A program made the translations under genes and the position numbers. Below, piece after piece: positions 7,783 through 16,522 of a stretch of 64,000 nt of DNA (position 1 is its first letter; every line of letters starts with the position of its first letter). This DNA comes from Actinomycetota bacterium (GTDB lineage: Bacteria; Actinomycetota; Geothermincolia; Fen-727; Anoxymicrobiaceae). The notes beneath the pieces are model-generated. The model searched no databases, was not told where the DNA came from, and saw nothing but the letters and a program-made list of their open reading frames with translations. The DNA is taken from contig JAHJCO010000060.1 in NCBI GenBank assembly GCA_018831265.1, positions 37,635-101,634 on the forward strand. The letters run 5' to 3'.

Positions 7783-8991
7783 CTAAGCCCCGAACTTCTC
7801 GAGCCGAAGGGCGTTGGCCAGCAGCAACGCCATGAGTTCGCGCGAGGGAAACGCCCCGAGCCCGCCTTTCGCGCAGGACCTCTCGCCGAACTCCATCACG
7901 TCGTCGGGCCTCTCCCATCGTGACTTGAGGATCAACGGTAGAGGGTGCCAGGAGTGAGACCGCAAGGCCGCCGGGGTCGAGTGGTCTCCGGTGACGACGA
8001 TGGCGTCCGGATCGAGAGAGAGCAACCCCACGATGGACCGGTCAACCTCCTCGATGGCCCTCATCTTCCCGGCGGCGTCACCGTCCTCGCCCGCGCTGTC
8101 GGCCGGCTTGTGGTGGATGAAGAAGTAGTCGTACTCGGACCAGTAACGCGCCACGGTGGCCACCTTCTCCTCGAAGCGGTCTCCGGTCTCCAGAACGTCC
8201 ATTCCCACCAGCCGTCCAACCGCCCGGTACATCGGGTAGCTGGCCACGCATGCCGCGCGCATCTTGTACAGATCGGTGACGGCGGGCACGTCGGGCAGGC
8301 AGGAAAACCCCCTCGTCACTATCATGTTCGCCGGGTACCGGTCGGCGAGGATCTCCCGGGCCTTGAGCACGTACTCGTTCACCAGCCGGGCGGTATTGCG
8401 CGCCTGCTCCCCGGCGCCGGGAACGGGTTCGCATGGAAGCGCCGCCAGCCCGGTCCTCTGCGGATCGGTATCGGTGACGCCCGGTGATATGCCCCTTCCC
8501 TTGAGCACCAGGGCGGCCCTGTAATCCTTCTCGGGCGAGATGTGAGCCACGGCGCCGTCCAGGACTATCTCGTTGAGGAGGGCGCACAGGCGTGCGTTCT
8601 CCTCGGTGGCAAGCCTCCCGGCCCGCCGGTCAGTTACGAGGCCGTCTTCCACGGTGCAGAAGTTCACGCGTGCGGCTACGTCCGTTGGTTCGAGGTCCAC
8701 CCCCGCCCCGATCGCAGCCAGGACACCACGCCCTATGATGTAACGGAGCGGGTCGTACCCGAACAGAGCGATATGTGCGGGCCCGCTGCCGGGCGTGATC
8801 CCCCTTCCCACCGGGATCAGGAGCCCGCAGACTGAATCGTCGGCCAGTGCGTCGAGGTTCGGGGTGTTTGAGGCCTCGAGCTCCGTCAGACCCGTCGACC
8901 GGTCCGGCAGACCTCCCAGCCCGTCCACCACTACCAGGACTATCCTGGTGTCACCCTCGATCGCAAGCTCGGATACGAACTCCATGTCCAA
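7783..8991 (-). CDS. apgM: Archaeal-type cofactor-independent phosphoglycerate mutase (ApgM)
   Basis: This enzyme interconverts 3- and 2-phosphoglycerate without 2,3-bisphosphoglycerate. The roughly 402-residue protein belongs to the alkaline-phosphatase-like metalloenzymes: VVVDGLGGLPD near the N-terminus, SNTPNLDALA, the active-site loop RGITPGSGPAHIALFGYDP, and VTGDHSTP near the C-terminus for metal binding. Length and motifs match the archaeal ApgM group rather than the longer bacterial GpmI. The start is uncertain: a TTG at 8991 lies 8-10 nt after AGAAGGAG, an ATG follows two codons later, and a TTG at 9012 is also open. The gene follows tpiA in the glycolytic operon. Confidence 0.9.
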   Translation of the reverse strand: MDMEFVSELAIEGDTRIVLVVVDGLGGLPDRSTGLTELEASNTPNLDALADDSVCGLLIPVGRGITPGSGPAHIALFGYDPLRYIIGRGVLAAIGAGVDLEPTDVAARVNFCTVEDGLVTDRRAGRLATEENARLCALLNEIVLDGAVAHISPEKDYRAALVLKGRGISPGVTDTDPQRTGLAALPCEPVPGAGEQARNTARLVNEYVLKAREILADRYPANMIVTRGFSCLPDVPAVTDLYKMRAACVASYPMYRAVGRLVGMDVLETGDRFEEKVATVARYWSEYDYFFIHHKPADSAGEDGDAAGKMRAIEEVDRSIVGLLSLDPDAIVVTGDHSTPAALRSHSWHPLPLILKSRWERPDDVMEFGERSCAKGGLGAFPSRELMALLLANALRLEKFGA

Positions 8992-9039
8992 CGGACTCGC
9001 TCCTTCTTTCAAGGCGATGCAGGGTCTGGCGCAACGGGA

Positions 9040-9798
9040 TCAGGAAAACATGACGATGCGACTGAAGACGTCGGCCTTCAGGCTCGCCCCCCCGACCAGC
9101 GCGCCGTCGATGTCATCCATAGCCATGAGCTCGGAGATGTTTTCCGGGGTCACGCTGCCGCCATACTGGATCCTCACCGATTCCGCGACGCCGGTGTCGT
9201 ACTCCGCGGCCACCAGGCCGCGTATGTATCCACAGACCTCCTGCGCATCGGCGGTGCTGGCGGCGACCCCGGTCCCGATGGCCCATATCGGCTCGTAGGC
9301 GATCACCAGCCCGGAGACCCACTCGGCGGGCAGCTCGAACAACCCGCACTTCACCTGCCCGGAGACGACGTCCTCCGTCTGGCCGGATTCCCGCTGCTTA
9401 AGGGTCTCCCCGCAGCACATTATCGGCTGAAGCCCGTGCTCGAAAGCCGAGGTGACCTTGCGGTTCACCCCCTGGTCCGTCTCGCCGAACAGCTGCCGCC
9501 GCTCGGAGTGCCCGATTATGACATGGGTGACCCCCAGGTCCGTGAGCATGCCGGGCGAGACCTCCCCGGTAAAAGCACCGGACTCCTCCCAGTGCATGTT
9601 CTGGGCGCCCAGCCCCAGCGTCATGCCCCTCTCGGAGATCAGCCGCCCCACGGACGGCAGGTCTACGAACGGCGGGCATACCACCGCCTCGACCGCGTCC
9701 TGGCCGGATATCTCTTCCCAAAGCCCGGCGACGAGCTCCGACGCCTCTCCGACCAGCTTGTTCATCTTCCAGTTTCCGGCGATTACGGGCTTGCGCAA
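9040..9798 (-). CDS. tpiA: Triose-phosphate isomerase
   Basis: TpiA interconverts dihydroxyacetone phosphate and glyceraldehyde-3-phosphate. The 252-residue TIM barrel has all key pieces: AGNWKMN at the start (Asn/Lys of the active site), IIGHSERR with the catalytic His, AYEPIWAIGTG with the catalytic Glu, and the phosphate-binding GGSV and VGGASL loops near the end. It follows pgk after about 40 nt and precedes apgM, within one glycolytic transcription unit. Confidence 0.97.
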   Translation of the reverse strand: MRKPVIAGNWKMNKLVGEASELVAGLWEEISGQDAVEAVVCPPFVDLPSVGRLISERGMTLGLGAQNMHWEESGAFTGEVSPGMLTDLGVTHVIIGHSERRQLFGETDQGVNRKVTSAFEHGLQPIMCCGETLKQRESGQTEDVVSGQVKCGLFELPAEWVSGLVIAYEPIWAIGTGVAASTADAQEVCGYIRGLVAAEYDTGVAESVRIQYGGSVTPENISELMAMDDIDGALVGGASLKADVFSRIVMFS

Positions 9799-9838
9799 GA
9801 CGACTCCCCCTTTTCTGTCCGGATAGTACCGGCGAGGA

Positions 9839-11035
9839 TCAGCGATCGGCCAATGCCTCGACCGCAGGCAGCTTCTTGCCCTCGAGGAGCCTCATGGCCG
9901 CGCCCCCGCCGGTGGAGATGAAGTCCATCCTGTCCTCCAGTCCGAACTGGCGCAAGGCGGCGTCCGAGTCGCCACCGCCGACCACCGTTGTGGCCCGGGC
10001 GGCGGCAATGCACCCGGCTATGGACCTGGTGCCGTTCTCGAAGGCCGGCCACTCAAAGACCCCCATGGGTCCGTTCCAGAAGATCGTGGCGGCATCGTTG
10101 AGCACCGAGCAGTACTTCTCTACCGTCGCCGGCCCGATGTCCAGCCCCATCCAGTCCTGGGAAATCGCCTCGGTGGGCACGACCTTGTGGTTGGCGTTCT
10201 TGTCGAATCGGTCGGCGACCACGAAGTCGGCGGGCACCATCACCCGTACGCCCTTGCGCCTCGCCTTCTTGAGCGCGGTGGCCACCTGCGGCTGCTGGTC
10301 CTCCTCGACCACCGAGTTGCCGATCTCGAGGCCCATGCTCTTGATAATGGTGAAGCACATGCCCCCACCGGTCAGGATACAGTCCGCCATCTCCAGAAAG
10401 CTGTCTATCACGCCGAGCTTGTCGGAGACCTTGTTCCCGCCCAGCACCACCACGAACGGGCGCTCCGGCTCCTCGAGCAGGTTGCCCAGGGTCTCCAGCT
10501 CCTTCTCCATGAGCAGTCCCATGACCGACGGCATGTATGCCGTGACCCCCACAGTGGAGGAATGCGCCCTGTGGCTGGTCCCGAACGCGTCGTTCACGTA
10601 TACGTCGGCGAGGTCGGCGAGCTGCTTCGAGAAGTCCAGAAGGTTCTCCTTCTCGCCCGGGTAGAACCGCAGGTTCTCCAGCAGGACCACCGCCCCGGGG
10701 TTCTGCTCTATCGCTTCCTTTACCGCCGGACCGCAGCAGTCCTTGAGGGTGACCACCTGCCTGCCCATGAGCTCGGCCAGCCGCTTGCCGACCGGTGCCA
10801 TTCGCAGGCTCTCCACCACGCCCTTCGGCCGCCCGAGGTGTGACATGAGTATCGGCTGTCCGCCGTGCTCGAGGATGTACTCTATGGTCGGAAGGGCACC
10901 CAGGATCCGGGTGTCGTCGACTACGTTGCGCTCGGTGTCCAGCGGCACGTTGAAGTCGACTCGTACCAGGACCTTCTTGCCATCCACGTCTATGTCCCGG
11001 ATGGTCTTCTTGGGCGGGGTAAGCACCTGGCTCAC
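9839..11035 (-). CDS. pgk: Phosphoglycerate kinase
   Basis: Pgk makes ATP from 1,3-bisphosphoglycerate. The 398-residue protein shows KVLVRVDFNVPL, SHLGRPKG, the hinge region, and the C-terminal GGGDSDAALRQFG nucleotide-binding loop. The length is normal for bacteria. The start is a GTG at 11035, ten bases after the gap stop, so gap and pgk are cotranscribed. Confidence 0.97.
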   Translation of the reverse strand: MSQVLTPPKKTIRDIDVDGKKVLVRVDFNVPLDTERNVVDDTRILGALPTIEYILEHGGQPILMSHLGRPKGVVESLRMAPVGKRLAELMGRQVVTLKDCCGPAVKEAIEQNPGAVVLLENLRFYPGEKENLLDFSKQLADLADVYVNDAFGTSHRAHSSTVGVTAYMPSVMGLLMEKELETLGNLLEEPERPFVVVLGGNKVSDKLGVIDSFLEMADCILTGGGMCFTIIKSMGLEIGNSVVEEDQQPQVATALKKARRKGVRVMVPADFVVADRFDKNANHKVVPTEAISQDWMGLDIGPATVEKYCSVLNDAATIFWNGPMGVFEWPAFENGTRSIAGCIAAARATTVVGGGDSDAALRQFGLEDRMDFISTGGGAAMRLLEGKKLPAVEALADR

Positions 11036-11045
11036 TAACCCTCCT

Positions 11046-12044
11046 TCAGGAGGCTACGTACTTGAGGAGGTCCACCACCCGGCTGGAGTACCCCCACTCG
11101 TTGTCGTACCAGGAGATCACTTTCACCATGTCGCCCATCACCATCGTCGACTGGGCGTCGAACACCGAGGAATAACTGCTGCCAACGACGTCTATCGACA
11201 CTATGGGGTCCTCGGTGTAGGCGAGTATCCCGGACATGCGATCGCTCTGTGAGGCCGCCTTCATCGCGGCGTTCACCTCGTCCCTGGTCACCTCGCGGTC
11301 GAGTATCGCCACCAGGTCGACCACGGAGGCGTCGAAGGTGGGCACCCTCATGGCCATCCCGTCTATCTTGCCCTTCAGCTCGGGGATCACCAGCCCCGTG
11401 GCCCTTGCCGCGCCGGTGGTGGTCGGGATGATCGACATCGCGGCCGCACGGGCCCTGCGCAGGTCCTTGTGCGGAGCGTCCAGTATGACCTGGTCGTTGG
11501 TGTAAGCGTGGATGGTGGTCATGTAGCCGCGCTGGAAGCCGAAGCTGTCCATTAGCACCTTGACCACCGGGACCAGGCAGTTCGTGGTGCAGGAGGCGTT
11601 GGAGATTATCCTGTGTGCCTCCCTGTCGATGGCGTCCTCGTTGACCCCCATGACCACGGTGATGTCCGGGTCGGTGGCCGGGGCGCTTATGACCACCCTG
11701 GGTGCACCCGCCTCGAGGTGCTTGGACGCCTTGTCCCTGGCCGTGAACAGGCCGGTGGACTCGAGCACCGCGTCGACGCCCAGGGCCTTCCAGGGCAGCG
11801 CCGCGGGGTCTCGCTCCTGGAGCACCTGCACCTTCATGCCGTCGATCTCGAGGAAGCCGTCGCCGGCGGTCACCTCTCCTTTGAAGACGCCGTGCACCGA
11901 GTCGTACTTGAACAGGTGCCTGAGCACCTTCGCGTCTGCGAGGTCGTTGACCGCCGCTATCTCGATGTCGGGATCTGCCATCGCGGCGCGCGTGACGAGC
12001 CTGCCAATCCTGCCGAACCCGTTGATTCCGATCTTGACCGCCAT
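11046..12044 (-). CDS. gap: Glyceraldehyde-3-phosphate dehydrogenase, type I
   Basis: Gap oxidises glyceraldehyde-3-phosphate to 1,3-bisphosphoglycerate with NAD. The 332 residues begin MAVKIGINGFGRIGRLV (Rossmann NAD site). They contain ISNASCTTNCL with the catalytic Cys near residue 150 and close with WYDNEWGYSSRVVDL. It is the first gene of gap-pgk-tpiA-apgM-secG. A GGAGAAAGGGG ribosome site precedes the ATG. The promoter region overlaps an inverted repeat (see 12086-12184). Confidence 0.97.
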   Translation of the reverse strand: MAVKIGINGFGRIGRLVTRAAMADPDIEIAAVNDLADAKVLRHLFKYDSVHGVFKGEVTAGDGFLEIDGMKVQVLQERDPAALPWKALGVDAVLESTGLFTARDKASKHLEAGAPRVVISAPATDPDITVVMGVNEDAIDREAHRIISNASCTTNCLVPVVKVLMDSFGFQRGYMTTIHAYTNDQVILDAPHKDLRRARAAAMSIIPTTTGAARATGLVIPELKGKIDGMAMRVPTFDASVVDLVAILDREVTRDEVNAAMKAASQSDRMSGILAYTEDPIVSIDVVGSSYSSVFDAQSTMVMGDMVKVISWYDNEWGYSSRVVDLLKYVAS

Positions 12045-12085
12045 GTTTCGAACACCCCTTTCTCCTGCACTCCAGCGTGGATTCC

Positions 12086-12091
12086 ATTATA
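12086..12091 (-). promoter_or_regulatory. -10 box (TATAAT) of the gap operon
   Basis: A perfect TATAAT reads on the minus strand about 42 nt before the gap ATG, a normal leader length. The zone where the -35 box should be falls inside the left arm of the inverted repeat that starts at 12095, and no consensus -35 is present at 16-18 nt. A TTGACC occurs only 5 nt upstream, too close to serve. Confidence 0.55.
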
Positions 12092-12094
12092 GCA

Positions 12095-12184
12095 GGGGTC
12101 AAACCTGAGATTTTGCGTTTTTTGCGCAGCACCTGTCACTGAGTGCAAGAAATGCAAGAAATGCAAAATCTCAGGTTTGACCCC
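12095..12184. repeat. Inverted repeat, family R2 (22-bp perfect arms)
   Basis: The left arm (12095-12116) begins GGGGTCAAACCTGAGA and ends TTTTGC; the right arm (12163-12184) is its exact reverse complement. The 46-nt centre contains two tandem AAGAAATGC-like units and TTTGCGCAGCACCT, which recurs at 12188-12201. The element touches the -10 box of gap. The same 22-mer appears again at 12346 and, with changes, at 35581-35638. Confidence 0.85.
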
Positions 12185-12249
12185 ATCTTTGCGCAGCACC
12201 TTTCTCGATGAACCCGCGGACTAAACGTTTATCAACCCTTGGACGATCC

Positions 12250-12330
12250 GGGGGGTCGGACACTTGCGCGCGCTCAATTCCCATTAGCACTTCGATTGGA
12301 GCCAACGCGCGAAATTGTCCGACGCCCCTC
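12250..12330. repeat. Palindromic intergenic repeat, family R1, copy c
   Basis: Same family as at 7298 and 7387: left arm GGGGGGTCGGACACTTGCGC, then CTCAATTCCC, TTCGATTGGAGCCAACGCGC and right arm AATTGTCCGACGCCCCTC. It is preceded by CAACCCTTGGACGAT, which also flanks the copies at 35488 and (inverted) 63850. It lies just downstream of whiA. Confidence 0.85.
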
Positions 12331-12345
12331 TTTCTCGCATGAAAT

Positions 12346-12367
12346 GCAAAATCTCAGGTTTGACCCC
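12346..12367. repeat. Family R2 22-mer overlapping the end of whiA
   Basis: An exact copy of the right arm at 12163-12184. Read on the minus strand it supplies the last codons of whiA: GGT CAA ACC TGA encodes Gly-Gln-Thr and the stop. The gene end is therefore made of repeat sequence. Confidence 0.85.
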
Positions 12368-13283
12368 GTTTTTGCAGTTTGCGCATCCTCGCCTGGACCA
12401 CGGCCTTGGAGACCGGCGGCTCCAGCGCCCTTCCCAACTCTGCCAGGGATGCCTGGGGGTAGAGCAGCCTCGCCTCCGCCAGCGCCGCAAGCTCGGGCGG
12501 GGCCTTGCGAAGCATTCCGGCCTCCTTCAGGTCGCTGACCAGCTCGCGCTGGCGAAGGCTGGCCTCGGCCAGCCTTTTCGCGTTCGCCGCGTCGCAGTTA
12601 ACCAGTCGGTTCACCTGGTTCTTGGTGCTGCTGATGATGCTGTGCGACTCCCACTCGAGGTGGGCGGCGTGGGCGCCCGTGATGGCGAGGAACTCGGATA
12701 TCCGGTCGCGCCTCTTCAGGTAGAGGACCCACTGGTTCCGCCGCCGGCGCATGCCGGGCTCGAGCCCTCTGCGCTCGAACAGCTCCCGGAAGGCGAGGCA
12801 CGCCTCCCGGGAGGAGAACGATATCTCCATGTCGGCCGGGCCGTAAGGCTCGCTCACGTAACCTCCGCCCAGGAACGCCCCCCGCATAGCGGAGGCGGCG
12901 CAGCATTCCTTCGCGACCAGCCTTCTCGGCAGGCCGGGCTCGGGAGCCAGGCTCGAGTCCAGCGCGCCGAGCTCGTAGAGCATCTGCTTGAACCCGGGCT
13001 GGTCCGGTACCTCGACCTGGTATACGTTACCCCGGCACGGGGTGTTCCTGCCCACCTTCACAAGAGATGTCTCCACCTCGAAGAGGTCGTGGGCCAGGGT
13101 ATATATCTTTCGCGCCGTCCCCGGGGTCGAGCTCTCGGAGACCAGCACGTGACCCTGCTGGCCCCTTATGGCGTACGTCCCGTCCATGTGCAGGAGCGCG
13201 CTGAGCTCCGCCAGCCTGCAGCAGCGCCGGCTGGCCTTGACGCGGGAGAGCTCCTCCTTCACCTCGCTCGACGACCGGCCCAT
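12354..13283 (-). CDS. whiA: Sporulation/cell-division transcription regulator WhiA
   Basis: WhiA combines a LAGLIDADG homing-endonuclease-like fold with a C-terminal helix-turn-helix. It is found in Gram-positive bacteria and controls division and, in Streptomyces, sporulation. The 309-residue product starts MGRSSSEVKEELSRV, has the RGAFLGGGYVSEP segment of the LAGLIDADG part near residue 127, and the ELGRALEPPVSKAVVQAR helix-turn-helix near the end. The ATG overlaps the rapZ stop (ATGA). The last residues, KRGQT, come from an R2 repeat, so the native C-terminus may have been altered. In many relatives yvcK lies between rapZ and whiA; here it is missing. Confidence 0.93.
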   Translation of the reverse strand: MGRSSSEVKEELSRVKASRRCCRLAELSALLHMDGTYAIRGQQGHVLVSESSTPGTARKIYTLAHDLFEVETSLVKVGRNTPCRGNVYQVEVPDQPGFKQMLYELGALDSSLAPEPGLPRRLVAKECCAASAMRGAFLGGGYVSEPYGPADMEISFSSREACLAFRELFERRGLEPGMRRRRNQWVLYLKRRDRISEFLAITGAHAAHLEWESHSIISSTKNQVNRLVNCDAANAKRLAEASLRQRELVSDLKEAGMLRKAPPELAALAEARLLYPQASLAELGRALEPPVSKAVVQARMRKLQKRGQT

Positions 13284-14140
13284 CACTTCTCGATGTCGCG
13301 GTGGAGCACGCTGACCGGGTGGCCGCTCGCGAAGAACCTCCGGGCCAGCTCCTCGGCGATGGCCACCGAGCGGTGACGTCCGCCCGTACAGCCCAGCCCT
13401 ATGGTCAGGTTGACGCGCCTCTCCTTCACGTACCCCGGGATGAGGAGGTCGATCAACAGAGAGAACTTCTCGAGGAACTCGACGGTGATATCTCTCTCGA
13501 GCACGTATGCGGCCACGGGCCTGTCCTGTCCGGTGAGGTCCCTGAGCTCCGGTTCCCAGTAGGGGTTTGGCAGGAACCGCAGGTCGAATATTATGTCGGC
13601 GTCCAGCGGGTGGCCGAACTTGTAGCCGAACGATATGAAGGTGAGCTTGGTGGTCAGCAGGGAGGCGGTACCCGGCACCATCTCCAGCAGCTTGCCGCGG
13701 AACTCGTAGATGTTGATATCCGAGGTGTCGATGAGGATGTCGGCCCTCTCCCTGACCCCGCCCAGCAGCGCCCTCTCCCGGGCGATGTTGTCGATGACCC
13801 TCAAGCCCTCGGTATCGAGCGGGTGTATCCGCCGGCTCTGCGAGAATCGGCGGACGAGGACATCGTCGGTGGCGTCCACGAAGATGATCGCGTAGGGGAC
13901 GTTCTTCTCCCCCAGCGCGTCCAGGGCCTCGTAGAGCTCGCCGAAGGACGGCCCGCTGCGGACGTCTATCACCGCCGCGACCTTCTCCAGTTTCTTTCCC
14001 TCGCTCGACGCCACGTCCACGATGTTCGCAAGGAGCGACGCGGGGATGTTGTCGATCGCGTAGTAGCCCATGTCCTCGAGGCACTTGAGGGCCTCTGTCT
14101 TGCCCGCGCCGGACATCCCCGTGATTATGACTATCTCCAA
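13283..14140 (-). CDS. rapZ: RNase adapter protein RapZ (YvcJ), P-loop nucleotide-binding protein
   Basis: A 285-residue protein with Walker A GMSGAGKT near the start, the Asp-rich VDATDDVLVRRF region, and the C-terminal signature GLGCTGGRHRSVAIAEEL followed by HRDIEK. In E. coli RapZ delivers small RNA GlmZ to RNase E; in Gram-positive bacteria YvcJ has GTPase activity and a less clear role. I place the start at a TTG (14140) because GGAGG lies 4-5 nt upstream and the protein then begins LEIVIITGMSGAGKT as in homologues. It overlaps the end of ogt by 10 nt and whiA by the ATGA motif. Confidence 0.92.
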   Translation of the reverse strand: MEIVIITGMSGAGKTEALKCLEDMGYYAIDNIPASLLANIVDVASSEGKKLEKVAAVIDVRSGPSFGELYEALDALGEKNVPYAIIFVDATDDVLVRRFSQSRRIHPLDTEGLRVIDNIARERALLGGVRERADILIDTSDINIYEFRGKLLEMVPGTASLLTTKLTFISFGYKFGHPLDADIIFDLRFLPNPYWEPELRDLTGQDRPVAAYVLERDITVEFLEKFSLLIDLLIPGYVKERRVNLTIGLGCTGGRHRSVAIAEELARRFFASGHPVSVLHRDIEK

Positions 14141-14661
14141 GCCGCCTCCCCCTCCAGGTCCAGCAACCACTCCTTCCAGCCTTCAGCCCCGCTCCACCCC
14201 CCGGCGTAGCCGTCGCCCCTGACAACGCGGTGGCACGGCACCAGGAGCGGGACCGGGTTGCGCGAGACCGCGCCCCCGACCGCCCTCGCCGCGCCGGGCC
14301 TGCCTACCTCCCGGGCCATCCGCCCGTAGCTCGCCGTGCTCCCCCACGGTATCCGGCGGACCTCCTCGAGAACCGACCGGGTGAACGGGCTGGCGGCCCC
14401 CAGGTCCACCTCGGGCACGACACCGGTCTCCCCGCCCGCCAGGTACTCCGCCAGGAACCGGGCCAGGTCGGATGCGTTCTGACCCACGCCGGGCTTCGCT
14501 CTATCTACTATTCTCACGAGGGGGCCACGCTCCCTGCCTGGCGACATGTCGGCCAGGGGGGGCAGGACCAGCCTGCACACCCCGCGCACGCTGAACCCTG
14601 CGGCAAACGAGGCTCCGCGCACTGTTATGACCGCGTCCGGTGAGAACCCGTTATCCTTCAT
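14131..14661 (-). CDS. ogt: Methylated-DNA--protein-cysteine methyltransferase (Ogt/MGMT)
   Basis: This suicide repair protein moves methyl groups from O6-methylguanine to its own Cys. The 176 residues include the active site VPCHRVVRGDG and the following GGWSGAEGWKEWLL segment, preceded by the helix-turn-helix with GSTASYGRMAREVGRPGAAR that inserts into the minor groove. The N-terminal half is weakly conserved as usual. It overlaps uvrC by 11 nt and rapZ by 10 nt, so direct-reversal repair and nucleotide excision repair are encoded together. Confidence 0.92.
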   Translation of the reverse strand: MKDNGFSPDAVITVRGASFAAGFSVRGVCRLVLPPLADMSPGRERGPLVRIVDRAKPGVGQNASDLARFLAEYLAGGETGVVPEVDLGAASPFTRSVLEEVRRIPWGSTASYGRMAREVGRPGAARAVGGAVSRNPVPLLVPCHRVVRGDGYAGGWSGAEGWKEWLLDLEGEAAWR

Positions 14662-16522
14662 CTCTGCCGCCTTTCCTCCTCCTTGCCGCCTGGAACACTC
14701 CGAGCGCTACCGTGTCGGGCAGGCCGGACACCTCCTCCAACTCCTCCAGGGTCGCCTCCTCCACCTTCCTCGGGCTCCCGAAATGACGCAGCAGCGTCTT
14801 CTTCCTTCCGGGACCTACCCCGGCAACGTCGTCCAGCCACGAGCTGGAGGTCGACCTCTCCATCACGGAGCGATGATAGGTCACCGCGGCGCGGTGGGCC
14901 TCGTCCCTGATCCGTTGAAGCAGGAACAGCGGCTCCGAGGCGCGCGGCAGGACGACCGGCTCCGGCCGGTCGGGCAGGTACACCTCCTCCAGCCTCTTTG
15001 CCAGGGCCGCGATGTCCACTCCGGTGATCCCCAGGATGCCCAGGACCTCCCTTGCGGCCCCGAGCTGTCCCTTGCCGCCGTCCAGCAGGACAAGGTCGGG
15101 CTTCTTCGCCCACGAGGAGCGCTGGTACGACACGCCGCTCTCCAGCTCCTTACAATACCGCTTGAACCTGCGGTAGAGCACCTCCCGCGTCATCCCCACG
15201 TCGTCCATGCCCGGGGTGAACTTCACGCGGAACCGGCGGTAGTCCCGCCTGGCCGGGTTCCCGTCCTGGAAGACCACCATGGAGGCGACGGACGCGGAGC
15301 CCATCATGGTCGAGACGTCGTAGCACTCGATGCGTATGGGGTAGTTCTGAAGGCCGAGCCCGGAAGCCAGCCCCGCTATCGCCTCGTCGAGCCTGCTCTT
15401 GTCGCGCGCAAGCTCCAGCTTCGCCCCCTCCAGGGCCAGGCGCGCGTTCGCCGACGCCAGCGCCATCTCGTTCTTCTTCCTGCCCCGCGCCGGCACGCGG
15501 ATCTCCACCCTCGTTCCCCTGAGCTTCGAGAGCCACGCCTCCAGAGACTCGCGCTCCTCCCCGCTGAGCGCCGGGACGAGTACCAGCGTCGGCACCGAGG
15601 TGGCGCCGGCGTAGTACCTCTTGAGGAACTCGGCAGCCAGCTCGCCCGCGTCCTTCTCCTCCGGCAGGTCGCTGAAGAAGACGAGGTTGCCAAGGTGGAA
15701 CCCGCCCCGGTTCCGCCCCACGGCGAAACACGCCCTGACGGAATCGCTCTCGATCCCCACCACGTCGTAGTCCTCGGTTGAGGACGACAGAGCCCTGTGG
15801 TGGCGAAGCACCCAGTTCGCTGACTCGATCTGGTTCCGGATGCGCGCGGCCTCCTCGTACTCCTGGTCCCGGGCCGCCGCCCTCATCCGGGTGTCGAGGT
15901 CACCGAGGACCTCCGAGTAGCGGCCCTCCAGGAAGTCGCAGAACTGCTTGACATGCCCCATGTACTCCTCCGGCTCCACCACGCCGCGGCAGGGCCCGAG
16001 GCACATGTGCATATCGTAGTAGAGACACGGCGAGCGCCCCTTCTGGCCGGGCTCCCTGCCCGCGCAGTGCCTCAGGGGGAACACCTTCTGCAGGAGCCTG
16101 ATCGTGTTGCGCGCGGCCCGCGCGTTCACGTAGGGGCCGTAGTAGCGCGTGCCACGCACCCGTCTGCCCCTGGACAGCGATACGGTCGGAAACTCGTCGG
16201 AAACGGTCACCGCGATGTAGGGGTAGCTCTTGTCGTCGCGCAGGATGACGTTGTAGCGCGGAAGGTACTTCTTTATCAGCGTGGCCTCGAGTATGAGCGC
16301 GTCCACCTCGGTCTCGCAGACGTTGACCTCGAGGTCCGCTATCTCGTCGTGCAGGGCCTCGCCCTTGTAGTCTCCCGGCGCCGGCGCCTGGAAGTAGGAG
16401 CGCACCCTGTCCTTCAGGGACTTGGCCTTGCCCACGTAGATGACTTCGCCCTCCGGGTTCCGGAAGACGTAGACCCCCGGCCTTCCCGGAAGCGAGGCGA
16501 GCTTGGACCGCGCGACGGTCAA
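14651..16522 (-). CDS. uvrC: UvrABC endonuclease subunit C
   Basis: UvrC makes the two incisions in nucleotide excision repair. The 623-residue protein has the N-terminal GIY-YIG nuclease ([21 protein letters not shown] near residue 16), a Cys-rich segment ([14 protein letters not shown]), the central UVR domain with [14 protein letters not shown], the RNase H-like C-terminal nuclease with [12 protein letters not shown], and helix-hairpin-helix motifs at the end ([18 protein letters not shown]). It overlaps uvrA by 4 nt. Confidence 0.97.
   Translation of the reverse strand: MTVARSKLASLPGRPGVYVFRNPEGEVIYVGKAKSLKDRVRSYFQAPAPGDYKGEALHDEIADLEVNVCETEVDALILEATLIKKYLPRYNVILRDDKSYPYIAVTVSDEFPTVSLSRGRRVRGTRYYGPYVNARAARNTIRLLQKVFPLRHCAGREPGQKGRSPCLYYDMHMCLGPCRGVVEPEEYMGHVKQFCDFLEGRYSEVLGDLDTRMRAAARDQEYEEAARIRNQIESANWVLRHHRALSSSTEDYDVVGIESDSVRACFAVGRNRGGFHLGNLVFFSDLPEEKDAGELAAEFLKRYYAGATSVPTLVLVPALSGEERESLEAWLSKLRGTRVEIRVPARGRKKNEMALASANARLALEGAKLELARDKSRLDEAIAGLASGLGLQNYPIRIECYDVSTMMGSASVASMVVFQDGNPARRDYRRFRVKFTPGMDDVGMTREVLYRRFKRYCKELESGVSYQRSSWAKKPDLVLLDGGKGQLGAAREVLGILGITGVDIAALAKRLEEVYLPDRPEPVVLPRASEPLFLLQRIRDEAHRAAVTYHRSVMERSTSSSWLDDVAGVGPGRKKTLLRHFGSPRKVEEATLEELEEVSGLPDTVALGVFQAARRRKGGRDEG

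Noticed and set aside
11035..12132. A 365-codon open frame on the minus strand over gap
   Set aside because: It lies in another frame of the clear gap gene, is Arg/Gly/His-rich without domain motifs, and arises from GC-rich codon bias.
12241..12370. Transposon or insertion sequence between whiA and gap
   Set aside because: The block is too short to encode a transposase and has no target-site duplication I can see. It contains only R1 and R2 repeats.
13284..14225. The upstream half of a 623-codon frame that ends with WhiA
   Set aside because: Only the part from 13283 is WhiA. The upstream part is a shifted reading of rapZ with no motif; the ATGA overlap and protein length fix the start at 13283.
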